From Clitoria ternatea (lineage: Eukaryota; Streptophyta; Magnoliopsida; Fabales; Fabaceae), in NCBI GenBank assembly GCA_037962975.1, contig CM075670.1:79115501-79179500 (forward strand): a stretch of DNA of 64,000 bases, in the 5' to 3' direction. Position numbers and translations under genes: made by a program. Positions within the stretch are counted from its first letter, which is position 1. Every line of letters starts with the position of its first letter. Positions 37,264-49,850 of the stretch are shown here, piece by piece. The notes under the pieces were generated by a model. It had not been told where the DNA came from and did no database searches. It was given only the letters and a program-made list of their open reading frames with translations.

Positions 37264-37705
37264 CACAACTAAAAAAACACCTGTTAGCGACGGACAAAAT
37301 TGGTCGCTAATCCATGCCAAGGCCGTCGCTAAGAGGACTAGCGACGGTATTTCTGACGGTCAAACGATCGTCGCTAAAACCTTCGTCGAAGATAGATCAG
37401 CGACCACAGAAACCCCGTCGCTAAATTACCGACGGCATAACACCGGCGCTAACATGGTCTCTGCTTCACTTACTTCGGCCGTCGCTAACTGACCACGTTC
37501 AGCGACGACCAAGACCCCGTTGCTACTAGTAGCCATATAGCAACGGGGCTACGACGTCGCTATTAGTAGCGACCACTTATGCCCGTCGCTATGGGTAGCC
37601 ATACAGTGACCACTTTCCTCCGTCACTATTAGTAGCCATACAGCGATCACTGGCGGCCGTCGCTATGAGTAGTTATTTAGCGACCATCTTTGTCCGTCGC
37701 TAATG
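37264..37705. repeat. Left CACTA subterminal TAGCGACGG array
   Basis: About 20 copies of AGCGAC or GTCGCT variants in both orientations, often as facing pairs 10-20 bp apart. In En/Spm, such motifs are bound by the transposon-encoded TNPA protein. The equivalent role here is inferred. Confidence 0.9.
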
Positions 37706-38049
37706 GGATTTTTTATTTTTTTTAAAATTGTTTAAATATTTATAAGTTTTGTTAATTTAACTTTAAAAATGTTGATTAATATTTTGTATTGGGTGATAAA
37801 ATTTTATAATTAAATTTGAATAATTTTTTTAAAATATTAAATTATTATTAAAAACAAAATAATGGATTAAATTTATTTATCAAATAGGTTGAATTATTAA
37901 TGATAATCACAATAAGACGTTTTTCTTTGAATTTAATTACCAATAAATATTGACATAATAAATGAAGAATGACAAAATAAATACTGAATGAAATATAATA
38001 TAAAAACTGTAAATGAAATATACAATGTGTATACATAATAAAAATACAA
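37706..38049. other. AT-rich spacer downstream of the second transposase gene
   Basis: Non-coding. It should hold the 3' UTR and polyadenylation region of the minus-strand gene ending at 38050. No specific signal chosen. Confidence 0.5.
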
Positions 38050-39845
38050 TCATGGTGGTGGGGGATCCTGTGGTGGTGGTGGGGGCGCCTGGGAAGTGGG
38101 GGGAGGTAGTCTCGCCATCAACTGCATCAGTAGCTCCTGCTGCTGAGCAAGTTGCCGACGAGTCTCGACGTGCTGCTCCTCGGCCCGCCGTCGGTCCGCC
38201 TCGACCCGCTCCTCCAAAAGCTGCCTCTGACGTCGCTCCTCCTGTAGCTCGTCATTCAGGTTTTGAATTACCTGAACAACCTCAGTCGGAAGACCAAACG
38301 AAGAGGAAGAGGAAGGGGTCTTCCCCTTTTTCGCCAGCTGCGTACCGACGCCACCCAATCCAAAGACCCTCCCTTTCTTGTTCACACTGCCAACAACCTC
38401 TATATAGATGGCATTGTCGTCGGAACAAGACAGGGTGGGAGGAACCTCCCTTTCAGGAGTCGAAGCCACCAGGTCCGCCTCCTTCTCGGCCCTCCTGGCC
38501 TGATACGCCTCCTGTAAATTAAAAAACACTGATAGGATTAGTAAGCTGATTTGTAAATTATAAGCATGTGTGAGTTAAAAGTAAATACCGCTAGATCTAT
38601 AGTCTTCTAGTTTACCATGCACCGGCTTTGTTCTTCTTGGTCATTTGCATGACCTCAAACAAAGAAGGCTCCTGGTGCTCCCTCAGCTCCTATGGTGGAC
38701 AAAAAACATTTAGATTATTATTTGTAAGCATGTCAGACGAATCATAATAGAAATGTTTAACATAAATATACTTACAAATGTTTTCTTGTGCTCGAGGGTT
38801 GAAATGCTACCCCCAATGTAAACTGAGGCTGCAGCATCGGCGGCTCTATTTGCCCTGTTCCGAGCACTCGCCTGCTGGAACGAGACACCGTCCCACTTCT
38901 GGACCATCCCGTCCCAATGGTCCTTCGGGATCCAACGAGGGCGCTCACCCTTGTCCCTCACCTTCCAAAGGGTACTCTTGATGATTTTGGAGGTCTTTGT
39001 GGCAAAGACCTTCCTAATCTCATCAACCATACCCTCTGCCCACTGGTAATCACGCTGTAAAATAAAATGAGAAATCAAAATTAATAAAAGTCTATTTTAC
39101 AAATCAAATCATAACAAATTGATGTGGTAACTTACCGAGAAGGTGTCAAACCACCTATCTTGGACAACCTTCCCAGCATCTGTCCAAGATATATATGGAC
39201 CATCCCATTGGGCCTTTAAAACCTTAGTAATCGCTTTGGTAGTGCGACTACTATCAACAAAGCTGTAATGACAACAATTATATCAGGAGTATAACAACAC
39301 ACAATCTAGGGAGACTCCCAAAATTCCGACAGAGTCTCCCCTGTAAATGTAACATTTCCAAGTTTAAATAGTTACCCTGTTACAAACAGAAGAGTTCCCA
39401 ATACAATTCAATCTATACAAGTACTAATTAAAGTAACATACAATAAACGAACAAGTCTTTCAACTAAAGTATAATATAAAGTACCATACAAATAACATAA
39501 AAGTATTTGAGTTTTAGTCACTTACTCATCTCCGGCCAGCACGGGTACCAACATGGGCAGAGGGGATACCGGAGGTGGGGTGGCTTGATGGCCATGATCC
39601 TCCAAGCCACTAACTCCAGGAGTCTGCTCTGGGGTGGTCAGCTATGGGGATGATGGGGTGGTCAGCTGTGGTGGTGATGGAGTGGTCTGCTGTAGTGGTG
39701 ATGGAGTGGTCCGCTGTGGTGGTGATGGAGTGGTCTGCTGTAGTGGTGATGGAGTGGTTCCCTGCTCTGGGGTGTGAGTCCCCAGACGGGATGCCGGGGC
39801 CCTGGACCCACCACCCTTACTGAAGGGCAGTCGACGTCCCGTCAT
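38050..39845 (-). pseudogene. CACTA second transposase-type gene (Transposase_24-like), five exons
   Basis: Minus-strand exons inferred from GT-AG sites are 39845-39526, 39262-39136, 39054-38776, 38689-38589 and 38511-38050. Exon 1 starts MTGRRLPFSKGG and encodes a (TTPSPLQQ) repeat. Exons 2-3 carry AQWDGPYISWTDAG and WKVRDKGERPRWIPKDHW, then VQKWDGVSFQQASARNRANR, the conserved core of plant En/Spm-type Transposase_24 proteins. Exon 5 encodes a coiled coil (EERRQRQLLEERVEADRR) and a proline-rich tail. Such proteins are thought to bind transposon ends. Damage seen is a TAG at 39642-39644 and, in exon 4, one base missing near 38616 plus a TAG. The exon phases otherwise agree. It lies just downstream of the tnp2 gene. 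Confidence 0.75.
39655..39765. repeat. 24-bp coding minisatellite, about five units
   Basis: Units such as GGTGATGGAGTGGTCTGCTG plus four bases repeat about five times inside exon 1 of the minus-strand gene. They encode the octapeptides TTPSPLQQ and TTPSPPQR. The 24-bp period keeps the frame. Confidence 0.9.
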
Positions 39846-39916
39846 CTGTGGATAAAATCATGAAAAGAAAGGTTAGTCTCAGGATATATATAAACCTATG
39901 TATATATGTTTAACAA

Positions 39917-42900
39917 CTACATACTCTGTGTCTGTTTCAGTTTTAAATTCCCCCTCAGTTTAGTGTCACTGTGGTTATCTGTTTGACCAACTTCATCAGT
40001 ATCCAAATCAGCCCTAGACCGTTTTGATCGAGAGACAAGGTCTTTGTCAATGTGTTCACCCCCCGTAGTGGCGAGTGTCTCATCCATTATGACTGGATCA
40101 ATGTTAAACAACAAATTGCCATCGTTGAGCTCGTGTGGTGCAAGCTGATAAGCGTCATCGACCTCCTCGAAGACATTGTTAGTGATCTGACTTCGGGCCT
40201 TGGTCTTGATTACTGCATACCAGTCCCGATGTCCTCCCGGGAAGTCGGTGTAATAAACCTGCTCAGCTTGTTGGGCAAAAATGAAGGGATCAAACCCTTT
40301 ATATCTACCATTCTTCTTGACCTCAACTAAGCCGTAGTTGTTGTCAACCTTTGTTCCAACACCGATTGTGTTGTCGAACCAATCACATTTGAATAGAATA
40401 ATATCTCTTCTTAGTCATCCAGAGAATGAAACTTCAATAATCTCTGTCAGCACTCCATAAAAGTCTTCTTCCAACTGTCCGGCGGTGCCTCTAACACAAA
40501 CCCCGTAGTTATGGGTACGCATCCCTTCACTCCATTGAAGAATATTAAACTTGTAGCCATTTACGTAGTAAATAGGCCATTTTTTAACAGTTTTCACCGG
40601 CCCCCAAGAAAGGGCTTGGAGTAAAGAATCTTCAATATGGTTGTTAGGGTCTTGTATCTATGTACAACATAACAAATAGGTCATCGTTAGATACAGGGAG
40701 TTAGAAGGAAAGATAAAAAACACTCGGTATACGGGTCTTACGTGTTGTGCGAACCAACCAACGAACTTGGATGACACCTCACTATGAATTTGGTCATCAG
40801 TTAAATCATTTTGCTCAAGTTTTAGCATATCTGTATATAAGCTATTCAAAGGAAACAAATTTACATACTATAAAAGCTATGTTTAGAATGTAACATATAA
40901 CTTTTATGACTTACTCAAGAAAGGGTTCCACTTCAGGGCAATTTAGAAGAATGTACAAGTGAGCCGCCTTTCGATCTTTCTCATCAATGTAACATTTTGT
41001 GAGCTTGCCCCCCGGATGACCAGGATAGTTAAAAATCGATATTTATTCATCAAACCCTGTGCGGGTAGCTACCCCAAGATTGCGGGGAATTCTACTCATT
41101 CTAGTTTCTATCTCCGTCAGAAAATAGAAAGAAGCAAAAGTTGTCATTTCTTCGACTAAGTATGCCTCACAAATGGATGCTTCAACGCAGGCTTTGTTTG
41201 ACACTTTATCTTTTAAAGAGCGTAAGAATCTTCAACATCATAAACAAATGTTAAGTTAGAAAATACTATTATAAGAAGTGTTTGCAAGGAAATTAAAGAG
41301 TTCTGGCATTCACCTTTCGAATGGATACATCCAACGATACTGCACCGGGCCACCAACCAAGGCCTCGTACGGTAGATGGATAGGCAAATGCTCCATCGAG
41401 ACAAAAAAAACTTGGTGGGAAAATCTGCTCCAACTTACAAATCAATACCGGGATAGTTTCTTCCATCTTCACAAGTTTCTCCACAGTCAACGAAGTAGCC
41501 GTCAACTCCTTAAAGAAGTGACTCAACTCCACCAACGGTTTCCAAATAGGCTTCAGTAAGGCATGAAATGCGTACGGGAGTGGTTGTTGTATAAACACAT
41601 GGCAATCATGACTTTTCATGCCAAACACCCTGCCCTCCTTCATGTCAACACATCTACTCAAGTTAGAGGCGAATCCGTTAGGCAGGGTCAACCCATTCAT
41701 CAAAATTCACATAACAATCTGTTGTGGTCTACTTAAAGCATATTTTCAATGGGGTTTAAACATTCTTCCACATCCCGCGTCCCTCAATTCCAACTCCTTC
41801 CTAGAACACCAAATCGAAAGGTCTAGATGACTCTTCTCGTTGTCCTTTGTTCTCCCTTTGATGTCCATAACAGTGTCAAAAATATTCATGAAAACATTAC
41901 GTTCAGTGTGCATGACATCAATGTTGTGTCTTAACAACAATTCTTTCCAATATGGCAAATCCCACAAGATACTCTGCTTCACCCAGTGGTGTTCCTTACC
42001 ATAACCCGCAAACTCCTTAACACTCTTGTCCCAGATGTAAGGATACTCTTCGACCCTCTGCCAAACCCGTGCACCATATAACCTATAGGGTGGAGGTTCA
42101 TTAACAACCTTGTTCTTCTTAAAAGCGGTTTTGTTTCTCCTAAACGGGTGATCCAACAGTAGAAACTTTCTATGACAGTCAAAGAAACTTGTCTTGCCAC
42201 TAACAGGGAGTGATTCCCCCCCGGTATGTTCCATGCATACAGGGCAAGCAAGCTTCCCAGACGTTGACCATCCAGAAAGCATACCATAGGCCGGGAAGTC
42301 GTTAATAGTCCACATCAAAATAGCACGCATCATAAAATTGTTCTTCGAAGACGCATCGTATGTCATTACCCCGACATCCCATAATTGTGATAACTCTTCA
42401 ACCAACGATTGCAAAAACATGTCTATGTTCGCCTTTGGATTTTTGGGTCCTGGAACCAGTATAGATAGAAACATGACCTCCCTCTTCATACACATATTAG
42501 GAGGCAGATTGTATGGGGTCAGTATGACTGGCCAATAAGAGTAAGCTCTTTTGTATTGACCGAACGGGTTAAACCCATCAGTACATAAGCCAAGTCTTAC
42601 ATTGCGCGGCTCGCCAGAAAAGTCTGGATATAGCTCATCCAAACACTTCCATGCTTTCTCGTCGGAAGGATGGCAAAGAAACCCCTCTTGTGTTTGGTTC
42701 AGAGCATGTCAACGCATGTGTTTTGCCGTGGACAAGGAGGCATACAGGCGTTGAAGACGCGGTGTTATAGGGAAGTACCACATTTTCTTCCTGGCCGTCC
42801 AGGTTACCTTCCCTCTCCTTTTAACGGTTTGTAGCATTCCTCATTACAATGTAGACATTTTGTGACACTTTTATCTGTAAATTCATTTCTGAACAGCATA

Positions 42901-43625
42901 CATCCACCAACACAACACTCTATCTTCACACAACCCAACCCCAAGTTTGCCACTTGTTTCTTAGCATGGAATAGGTTTGTTGGCATTCAATGATTACTAG
43001 GCATAGTGGAACCCATCAGATTGACCATCCTATTAAAATAACCTCCAGAAAGATTATAATCTGCCTTTAGGCTTAAAGCAGCTAGGGAGACGGATAACTC
43101 AGTGTGACTGTTGCACCCATCCCACAATGGAGTCTGAGCCGCTGCTAACAAATCATAAAATCTCTTTACCTCTGGATTAGGATCCTCCTCTACATTGTCA
43201 GAGTCTCCATGAGCTGCTTGGTCATCATGTTCTAGCATACGCCCGGTGGAGGGTCCAACATGATCCATCACCATTTGTTCTATGTTGTTATACGTATCCC
43301 TGTTTCCTCCAACCTCGTAGTAAAACTGTTGCACAGTTACGTCTGATGGTCTTCGCGGTAACTGCTCACCATGGTTGTACCAACAGTGGTATGTTTCCAT
43401 GAACCCTTTCTCAGTTAGGTGGCACATGACGTCATCCGCGTATTCAAAACTTATGCATTTGCACCTTGAGCACGGACAACGAATTTTCTGAGTCGCTTCA
43501 AATCCAGGCGTGTTTGCCGTAGCGAACGAAATGAACTCCAATAGCCCCATCATAAACTCCTCAGTCACTCGCCGACTACGATCTAGTCGGTTGTACATCC
43601 ATCGCCGATTTGCCAGTACCTCCAT
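39917..43625 (-). pseudogene. CACTA tnp2 transposase gene
   Basis: The start is ATG at 43625. In order, it shows a transposase-associated N-terminal domain (to about 43400, with CPCSRCKC and CHLTEKGFMETYHCW), then a Cys-rich segment (CVGGCMLF, CLHCNEECYKP; about 42930-42830). The tnp2 catalytic core follows (42642-41746; YPDFSGEPRNVRLGL, CTDGFNPFG, NDFPAYGMLSGWST, HNIDVMHTERNVF). Next come a DUF4218-like segment (41703-41250; MKSHDCHVF, ELSHFFKELTA, IPVLICKLEQIFPPSFF) and a DUF4216-like segment (about 40600-40300). It would cut and rejoin element ends. It is broken by TGA at 42987 (family Arg), a frameshift near 42805, TGA near 42710 (family Trp) and later stops and shifts. C-terminal introns were not resolved. 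Confidence 0.88.
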
Positions 43626-43755
43626 TTACAATATATAATAAGCACTATTTCTGTTACTTTACATTTTTAAATTTTTATTTGACTATCGGTTGTGAATCAC
43701 TCTATCTCTTTGATATTGCAAATTGGTGGGGCCCTATCCCATTCGGGATGAATAT

Positions 43756-43998
43756 GTAACCATCCGTAACCCATCGATGTTGTATGTGGTCTATCTTGTG
43801 TCGTTGATGTTCATTTGAAATTTCGGCAGCATTTTGCATTGGTCCCCGAGTACACAGAGATACGTACGGTATGAAACACCGTACGTAGTCATGCACCCTG
43901 GGGACAATACAAAACACCAAAACCGAAATTTCAAATGAACATTCAACGTCTCAACATAGACCACATACAACATTGATGGGTTATGCCCTACTGGTTAC
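43756..43998. repeat. Long imperfect inverted repeat upstream of tnp2
   Basis: The left arm (about 43756-43866) and right arm (about 43884-43998) are near reverse complements. TGTATGTGGTCTAT pairs with ATAGACCACATACA, GTTCATTTGAAATTTCGG pairs with CCGAAATTTCAAATGAAC, and the centre has ACCGTACGTA around a short loop. It lies about 130 bp upstream of the tnp2 start codon, so a transcript through it could form a hairpin with arms of roughly 110 bp. Confidence 0.88.
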
Positions 43999-44643
43999 AA
44001 TTTAAACAAATCACAATTTAAATAATTTTGTTTGAAAACATCATTAATACCATAACTTACTGAATCAACATAGTTATGTAATAAATCTTTGTTATAAATA
44101 AATAAAAATAGCAATTATATGAAACTATAGTATTAAAAGTATTACTAGTTATGTAATTTTACTTAGTTAACTTTGAACAAATGTGACTCTAAATACTCTC
44201 ATTAATTTAAAGATTACACATTGATTTAATTTAATTGCCCCTAAAAAAATGATTATACAAGGTATAAATAATAGTAAATACGAATATGTGAAGATAGTTT
44301 TAAGAAAAACAACGCTGACCAAACTGATTCTTGATTTGATTTAACAGTTCAATGATCATGACCACAAGCTACTACACTTTTTTCTACTGGTCCCGTGATT
44401 CAAAACAGCCTTACAAAATTAGTGGACTTAACTACCTATTTCCTCCTCTATATTTTGAATTTATAAATCTTCAAAGCAGTGACAATGTCTTCAAGGATAT
44501 GTTTGATTATAGTTGTGATTTTTTAATTAGAATTTGAAAACTAGTAAAATTATGAGTCTGATTAGATTATCAAAACTGATTTGTAAATTCAATTTTTAGC
44601 ATGAGGTAAACTCTTACGAGTTTAAGAGTCGAGTTAGCGAGTC

Positions 44644-44678
44644 GAGTCTACCTAGCCAAAACGAGTCTAGGTAGACTC
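44644..44678. repeat. 12-bp inverted repeat in a probable MITE
   Basis: GAGTCTACCTAG at 44644-44655 is mirrored by CTAGGTAGACTC at 44667-44678, within a GAGTC-rich patch (about 44625-44690) that ends CTGACAACCTT. The composition differs from the surrounding DNA and suggests a small non-autonomous insertion, but no target duplication was established. Confidence 0.6.
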
Positions 44679-44882
44679 TCGAGTCTGACAACCTTGAATA
44701 TAACAAATCATAACTCGCGAATATTATTCTTAATCATTGTTTTCCTAGGAAATGGGATGTGGGCACACTTGAATTTATACGCGGAAGTTGGCACGAAATT
44801 CAAGTGCATTTCTTCAACTGGACAGGCAAAATGTAGCATGCAGGCCGCGTGTCAACACCCCTGGCATTTTTTCCTCTGACCG

Positions 44883-45050
44883 GCAAAATGCACACTCCCC
44901 CCGTGCCTGACTCGACGTGATTGCACACTGACCTGTTGACTGTTATTTCTCCTAACCAACATGCGAAATGCACAACCCATGTGCCTGACTCGATGTGACT
45001 ACACTCTGGTTGTGAGCAGTGGTATTTCTTAATACCAACATGCGAAATGG
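44883..45050. repeat. ~80-bp tandem repeat, two full units plus a partial
   Basis: Units begin GCAAAATGCAC (44883), GCGAAATGCAC (44963) and GCGAAATGGT (45042). GTGCCTGACTCGA is shared by the first two. A shorter related unit starts near 44825. Confidence 0.8.
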
Positions 45051-46574
45051 TACGTGGCACACTCGGGAATGTTTCTTATTTTGGGTATACGAAATATAAA
45101 GATGATGAGATGTTTTTTAACCCAAACACCTAAATATTTTTGAAATGACACTTCTCTTTGAATTATTTTAAAAAAATGCACTGATTAAAAAAAAACCCAT
45201 GAAAAACGAATAAGGAGTGTCTATGATAACATGGAGACATTAAAGGGACCAAATGTATACGTGTTTGACATTACAATATAACCTAAAACTTTAAGCCGAT
45301 AAATGTAAGTGTCTTTATAGTTATAAATTGCTCAACTTATTTACATCTACTTGATATAGAATTACTTAGATTTATCAACACAACACAACAAGATATGTTC
45401 ATGTCTTCAACAAAATAATCTTATGTGTATATTTGTTATACATTTCAATTTCAATATCATGGCAATATGAAAGTGATACAAAATCAAAAATTATGATGTC
45501 GAAAGGTCAACAAATGATGTTAACATATACATTGGAATTCTAGTTACGATACTTATTCCCTATTTTCTTTACCACTATCCTAATAGATTAAACTAAATCA
45601 AATACTATGATTAAATTATGTCATGCATCTCAAAAAAAACTTCATCCCAAAACACACCAACCTTTTTTTTTTATTTTTTTATTTTTTATACTATATCACT
45701 TATCACAATAATATTATTTTTTCTTCCACTTGTAGACTCAAAAATGGGCATAATCATCTTACAAAAATCTAGAGGTGACTTATTTTCTCCCTTTAATTAG
45801 TTGTTATTTGTTGACCTAAAACCAGAATTTAGTGCAGCATAGCTGCAGAGTGACTCGGTCCACCCATTAATATTGTTTACCTGTTGTACTGCACACATAC
45901 CCTAACCTGATCCTTAGTGGGTGGTTCATCATATCAAATACAAAGTACTTCCTCTGCTGTCTAAACATGGATAATAAAATTAGGAACCAATAAAGACAAC
46001 AGAATGAAATTAGGTCATGAGTAGGACTCTTTAATTTTAAATTGTTCTTGCAACATTTTTACACAAATAAGGTTTGTGGAATTTACATTTTGAAATCACA
46101 CGCATTATATATGGTATCCGATATGTTTCCTGCCCCAAATTTTAGGTTCATGTTGTTAATAATGGTAATTCTGAAAAATGCACTCTGGTTCTCACTGGTT
46201 ACATTCATGCTGGAAACCTATCAGTCATTCAATTGGTAATTGGTAAGGTCATGGATTTCCTATAATAGTTATGTTATTTTTTCAGTAGTCTTAACATTTT
46301 TTCTGCCAGGTTCATGTTTCAGGTGCAGGAGATTTTCAATTGTTTAACATACAAGTTCTTAAGGGACTAACAAATAACAAATAATAAGGGACTAACAGAA
46401 GAAACCCAACACAGTTTCAATAACCAACACATATAGAGACAAGAAAAATAGAGGGAACGATGTACGTTACCCGTAGTCACGAAGGAGGGAGCCGGTGGAG
46501 AACAGACCGTGGCTCTCAAACGACGGAGGGAAGGGAGCCTCAAATGCTCGAAGCTTCCAACGGAGAGGGTGGAG

Positions 46575-46740
46575 AGAGACGGTGGTTTGTTACTGGGGAC
46601 CACGGTGGCTCGGAGATTCAGGAGACGGTGGTTTGGTGGTAAGGGGGAGACGGTGGTTCAGAGCTTCGGGCGAGGGTGGTTCGGTGGTAAGGGGGAGACG
46701 GTGGTTCGAAGCTTGGGGAGACGGTGGTTCGGTGGTTCAA
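46575..46740. repeat. GGAGACGGTGGTTC minisatellite
   Basis: Five or more GAGACGGTGGTT(C/T) blocks occur at irregular 20-50 bp spacing, several followed by GGTGGTAAGGG. They open overlapping spurious ORFs in all + frames. Confidence 0.85.
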
Positions 46741-46854
46741 GAGAGAGAGTGATGGAGGTAGAGAGACAACTTAGGGCTTGGGGGTAGAGAGATGAAGGAG
46801 TCTGAGGGAGGAAGAGATTGGGGAAAATGGGTTGTCCCTGAAATAGATTTAACA

Positions 46855-47425
46855 CTTAGCGACGGTACAACCAGTCGCTATAAAGGTCACTGAATTAAAT
46901 AATATAGCGACGGACAACGACATGTGTCGCTAATATAACAACACTAGCGACGACTACATCCGTCGCTCATTTTAGAAATCCCTCTAAAATTTTGAAACGC
47001 TTTAGGAACCTTAGCGACAGCCGCACTCCGTCGCTGAAGTATCCAAACATAGCGACAGTGATCCCCTGCCGTCACTACCTTGTATCTAGCGACGGCGCGT
47101 CTGCGTTGCTGATTTCTTCGAAGACATAACGACTGCAGTATCACCGTCACTATCAGTTGGCGCCATATATAAGTTGGAGGAAAACCAAAAAAATGGAGGG
47201 AAATAACTTTAGCGACCATACCAGGGATGGGGTTTGAGTTAGCGACGGTATTAGTGACGGTTCTTGGCCAAATTCAGCGACGGGATTGTGTTGGTCGCTG
47301 ATATTGTCACTATTTTTCGTATTCTAGGTCCCTTTCCCTTAGCGGTCGCTAATTCGGTCACTGATTAGTGACGGCGTTTGGCGGTCGCTAACGGAGTGTA
47401 GCTATTAGTCATTTTTCTAGTAGTG
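46855..47425. repeat. Right CACTA subterminal TAGCGACGG array
   Basis: More than 20 AGCGAC/GTCGCT variants, many as inverted pairs (for example TAGCGACGG near 46857 facing AGTCGCTA), extending to the right terminus. It mirrors the left array. Confidence 0.9.
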
Positions 47426-49850
47426 AAAGCCTTGTGATAGCTCATGATTGAATGAATGCATATATATGTGTTGTGTAGATTGTGTTCCGGATAATGGTGT
47501 GGAATGATTAGAGCGTTTGAATTGCGGTTCTTCTCTCGAGGTAGGAGAGGAGTTTATATTTCAATTGCATGAGTTGAATGATTTGTGATTGATGTATATG
47601 ATTATGCTCATGCTTGCCTTACCATGATTATATTGAAACGATATAATATTTGGTTGTGTGATGAATGACATGCTTGGTTTAGCTAAAAAGGGCTTGAAAT
47701 GATATTGGCACATACTTTGATCTAGGAAATGAATTATGGGATGAGACTTGTTGGAGCAAGTCATATTTATATATGTGAATATAGGTCTATGGAGAGTTTG
47801 GACTAAAACTTGGCCAATTGTATTTTGGTATGTCATGTAAAATGCCTAAAATTTAGATTTTTATTGGGAATGAATTTGGGCTTGAAACTTTGCCACATTA
47901 TTGATATAAGGGTAGGTAAGTTGTGTATAAAATTTTATGCAAATTGGAGTTAAATAGCCTAGTGAAAATGGGTCCCAAAGTTGGCAAAAACTTAAGGGTC
48001 AAAAAGCTGCAGAATGGTGCCTACAGCAGTGAGATCCACAGCCAGTGATAATTCCCACGGCCAATGGATCATTTTGCCTCAAAAAATGGAAAAATGACTA
48101 TTTTAGGTGGTCCAAACAGTGGGTTCCAGGGCCAGTGGAATTTGCCATTGTCAGAAATTTCCAACTGCTGCTTTTCCCTTGTTGTTTTTGGCCCATTTAG
48201 GTATCTTAATGACATTTTTGGCCTTCTACTTCTCATGAAAGTTGTAGATAATTATGTTACAGAGGTGTGAAAAATGGTCTTACCCCAATTGAATTTTTCT
48301 AACTATCATTAGGCGTAAAATACCAGACCTACTGCATTGTAAAACTCAAGTTTAAGAGGGTTTTGAACCCAACTTTTTATGATTGTCAAATTGGGACTAA
48401 TAGGTGATATTTATGTCATGTCCCACTATTTTAAGACTAAAATGAACTTTTCTCATATGTCTTAATGTTGAAATTTGCCATGAGCTTATTATTACCTAAA
48501 ACCCCCTTTATTATGTAAAAACAAGAGATTGCGTTAGAGGTATATGATGATGGTGTGTCTTGCTGGTGTTTGATATTGATTGAGACATTGGAAAAATATG
48601 TATGTGCCTATGATATGTTATGAAAACATGAATGTACACCACTAATAATATGATATAATGAATGATAATGAAAGTTAAACGATGGGGTTGTAAGACAAAC
48701 CCTTTTATCATGATGAAACTAATAAGGGTATGATTTCATGACAATGTGTTTGTTATAAATCGATGAATCAGAGATGATGTCGATAATGAGTAATGATGGA
48801 TGATTATTATTATTGATGATTTATTGAATACCATTGTGTTTGATATAAGTGTGACCTTGTATGTGTGGTTTAAATTGTATTAATGAGATGTTGTAAATGT
48901 CACACTAGAATGTAAAACAGTGGTAATGATCAATGAGATGAAAAATCCACTAAGAAATTATGTGGTGATGTTGATGAAAGATTGATGAATGTTATTGATG
49001 TTTGTGATGCCATTGTGAATGTTGCAAGTATTGACTTGCATGTACGATATAAGTATATTGAAATGAAATGCCACACTTAAAACTTGAAAACAATGGCTAA
49101 AACCAATGATGATAAAATCCACTAAGAATTGTATGGTGGTGTTGGTGATGACGATGATAATTGATGAGTGGCATGATAGGATGCATAGTGTGAGAATGCA
49201 TTTGATTTGCATTACATTGCATTGTATCCATGGCATATCATATGCTGTCTATGTAGAATGTTAGGGGTTCAAATAGGCAGGCCTAGTGGGAGGGTGACCC
49301 AGTGCACGGGTAAATTATTGTTGTTCCCTAGTAATTCTGGGAATCACGAAGCTGTCCATAGTTTGGTGACGAGGCACCTTATGTGGCGGGCCTAGTGGGT
49401 GGGTGGCTCTATGATGAACAAGTTACCCCAGTTTCTGACTGGGCATGGCTCTCTCGATGTGTTTTTGGGAGGGGCCCGTAGCACTTTTGGCAAGTGAGGC
49501 CATGTTGTTGATCCGCAAGTCACGGGGTGACTAGTACTACATATGGACGATAGCGGTTTGGTACTAGTAAAATTGGTGATTATGTATGCATTATGAGATA
49601 TGTGTACACATTATACTACTGCAGTAGGGGCATAGTAGCACACCTATGCTTGACCTACATTTGGTGTTTATTCCCATAGTCAGATACGTATTTATTATTG
49701 ATAATTCCATTGTGCATATGCATTAGCCTAAGAGCATTTGCATATAGCATGGAGATATGCCAAAGGTGTTGTGATATGGTGATGATTGATAATGATATAT
49801 GATGATGGTTGAGATTGAGATGTGATGATGATGAGATGGGTAAATGAATA
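47426..49850 (+). mobile_element. LTR A, right segment (interrupted by element B)
   Basis: Begins with the AAA target duplication (47426-47428) and continues the non-coding LTR sequence left of the CACTA insertion. It includes GC-richer sequence at 49260-49560 with repeated GGCCTAGTGGG, and CAGCAGTG/CAGCCAGTG motifs at 48022-48150. At 49851 it is cut by the start of LTR B. With the left segment, LTR A would be over 4 kb. Its true end is not in view. Confidence 0.45.

Larger units (their letters stand above)
43999..46574. other. Non-coding right part of the CACTA element
   Basis: No transposase coding sequence recognised. The stretch contains a probable small inserted element (44570-44700) and an ~80-bp tandem repeat (44883-45050). 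It probably includes promoter, leader or first-intron sequence of the minus-strand genes. Confidence 0.5.
37264..47425 (-). mobile_element. CACTA (En/Spm) DNA transposon, full length, AAA duplication
   Basis: The left end reads CACAACTAAAAAAACACC. The right end, read on the minus strand, is CACTACTAGAAAAATGAC, so the element has CACTA-type terminal inverted repeats. It is flanked by the 3-bp duplication AAA (37261-37263 and 47426-47428), the expected CACTA signature. Subterminal arrays of TAGCGACGG lie at both ends. Both transposase genes are on the minus strand. The length is 10,162 bp. The genes carry stops and frameshifts, so this copy is probably non-autonomous, although its ends may still be mobilised by another source of transposase. 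Confidence 0.93.

Noticed and set aside
38013..38522. 169-codon + strand ORF, Pro/Arg-rich
   Set aside because: Lies opposite exon 5 of the CACTA second transposase gene, whose coiled coil and splice sites support the minus strand.
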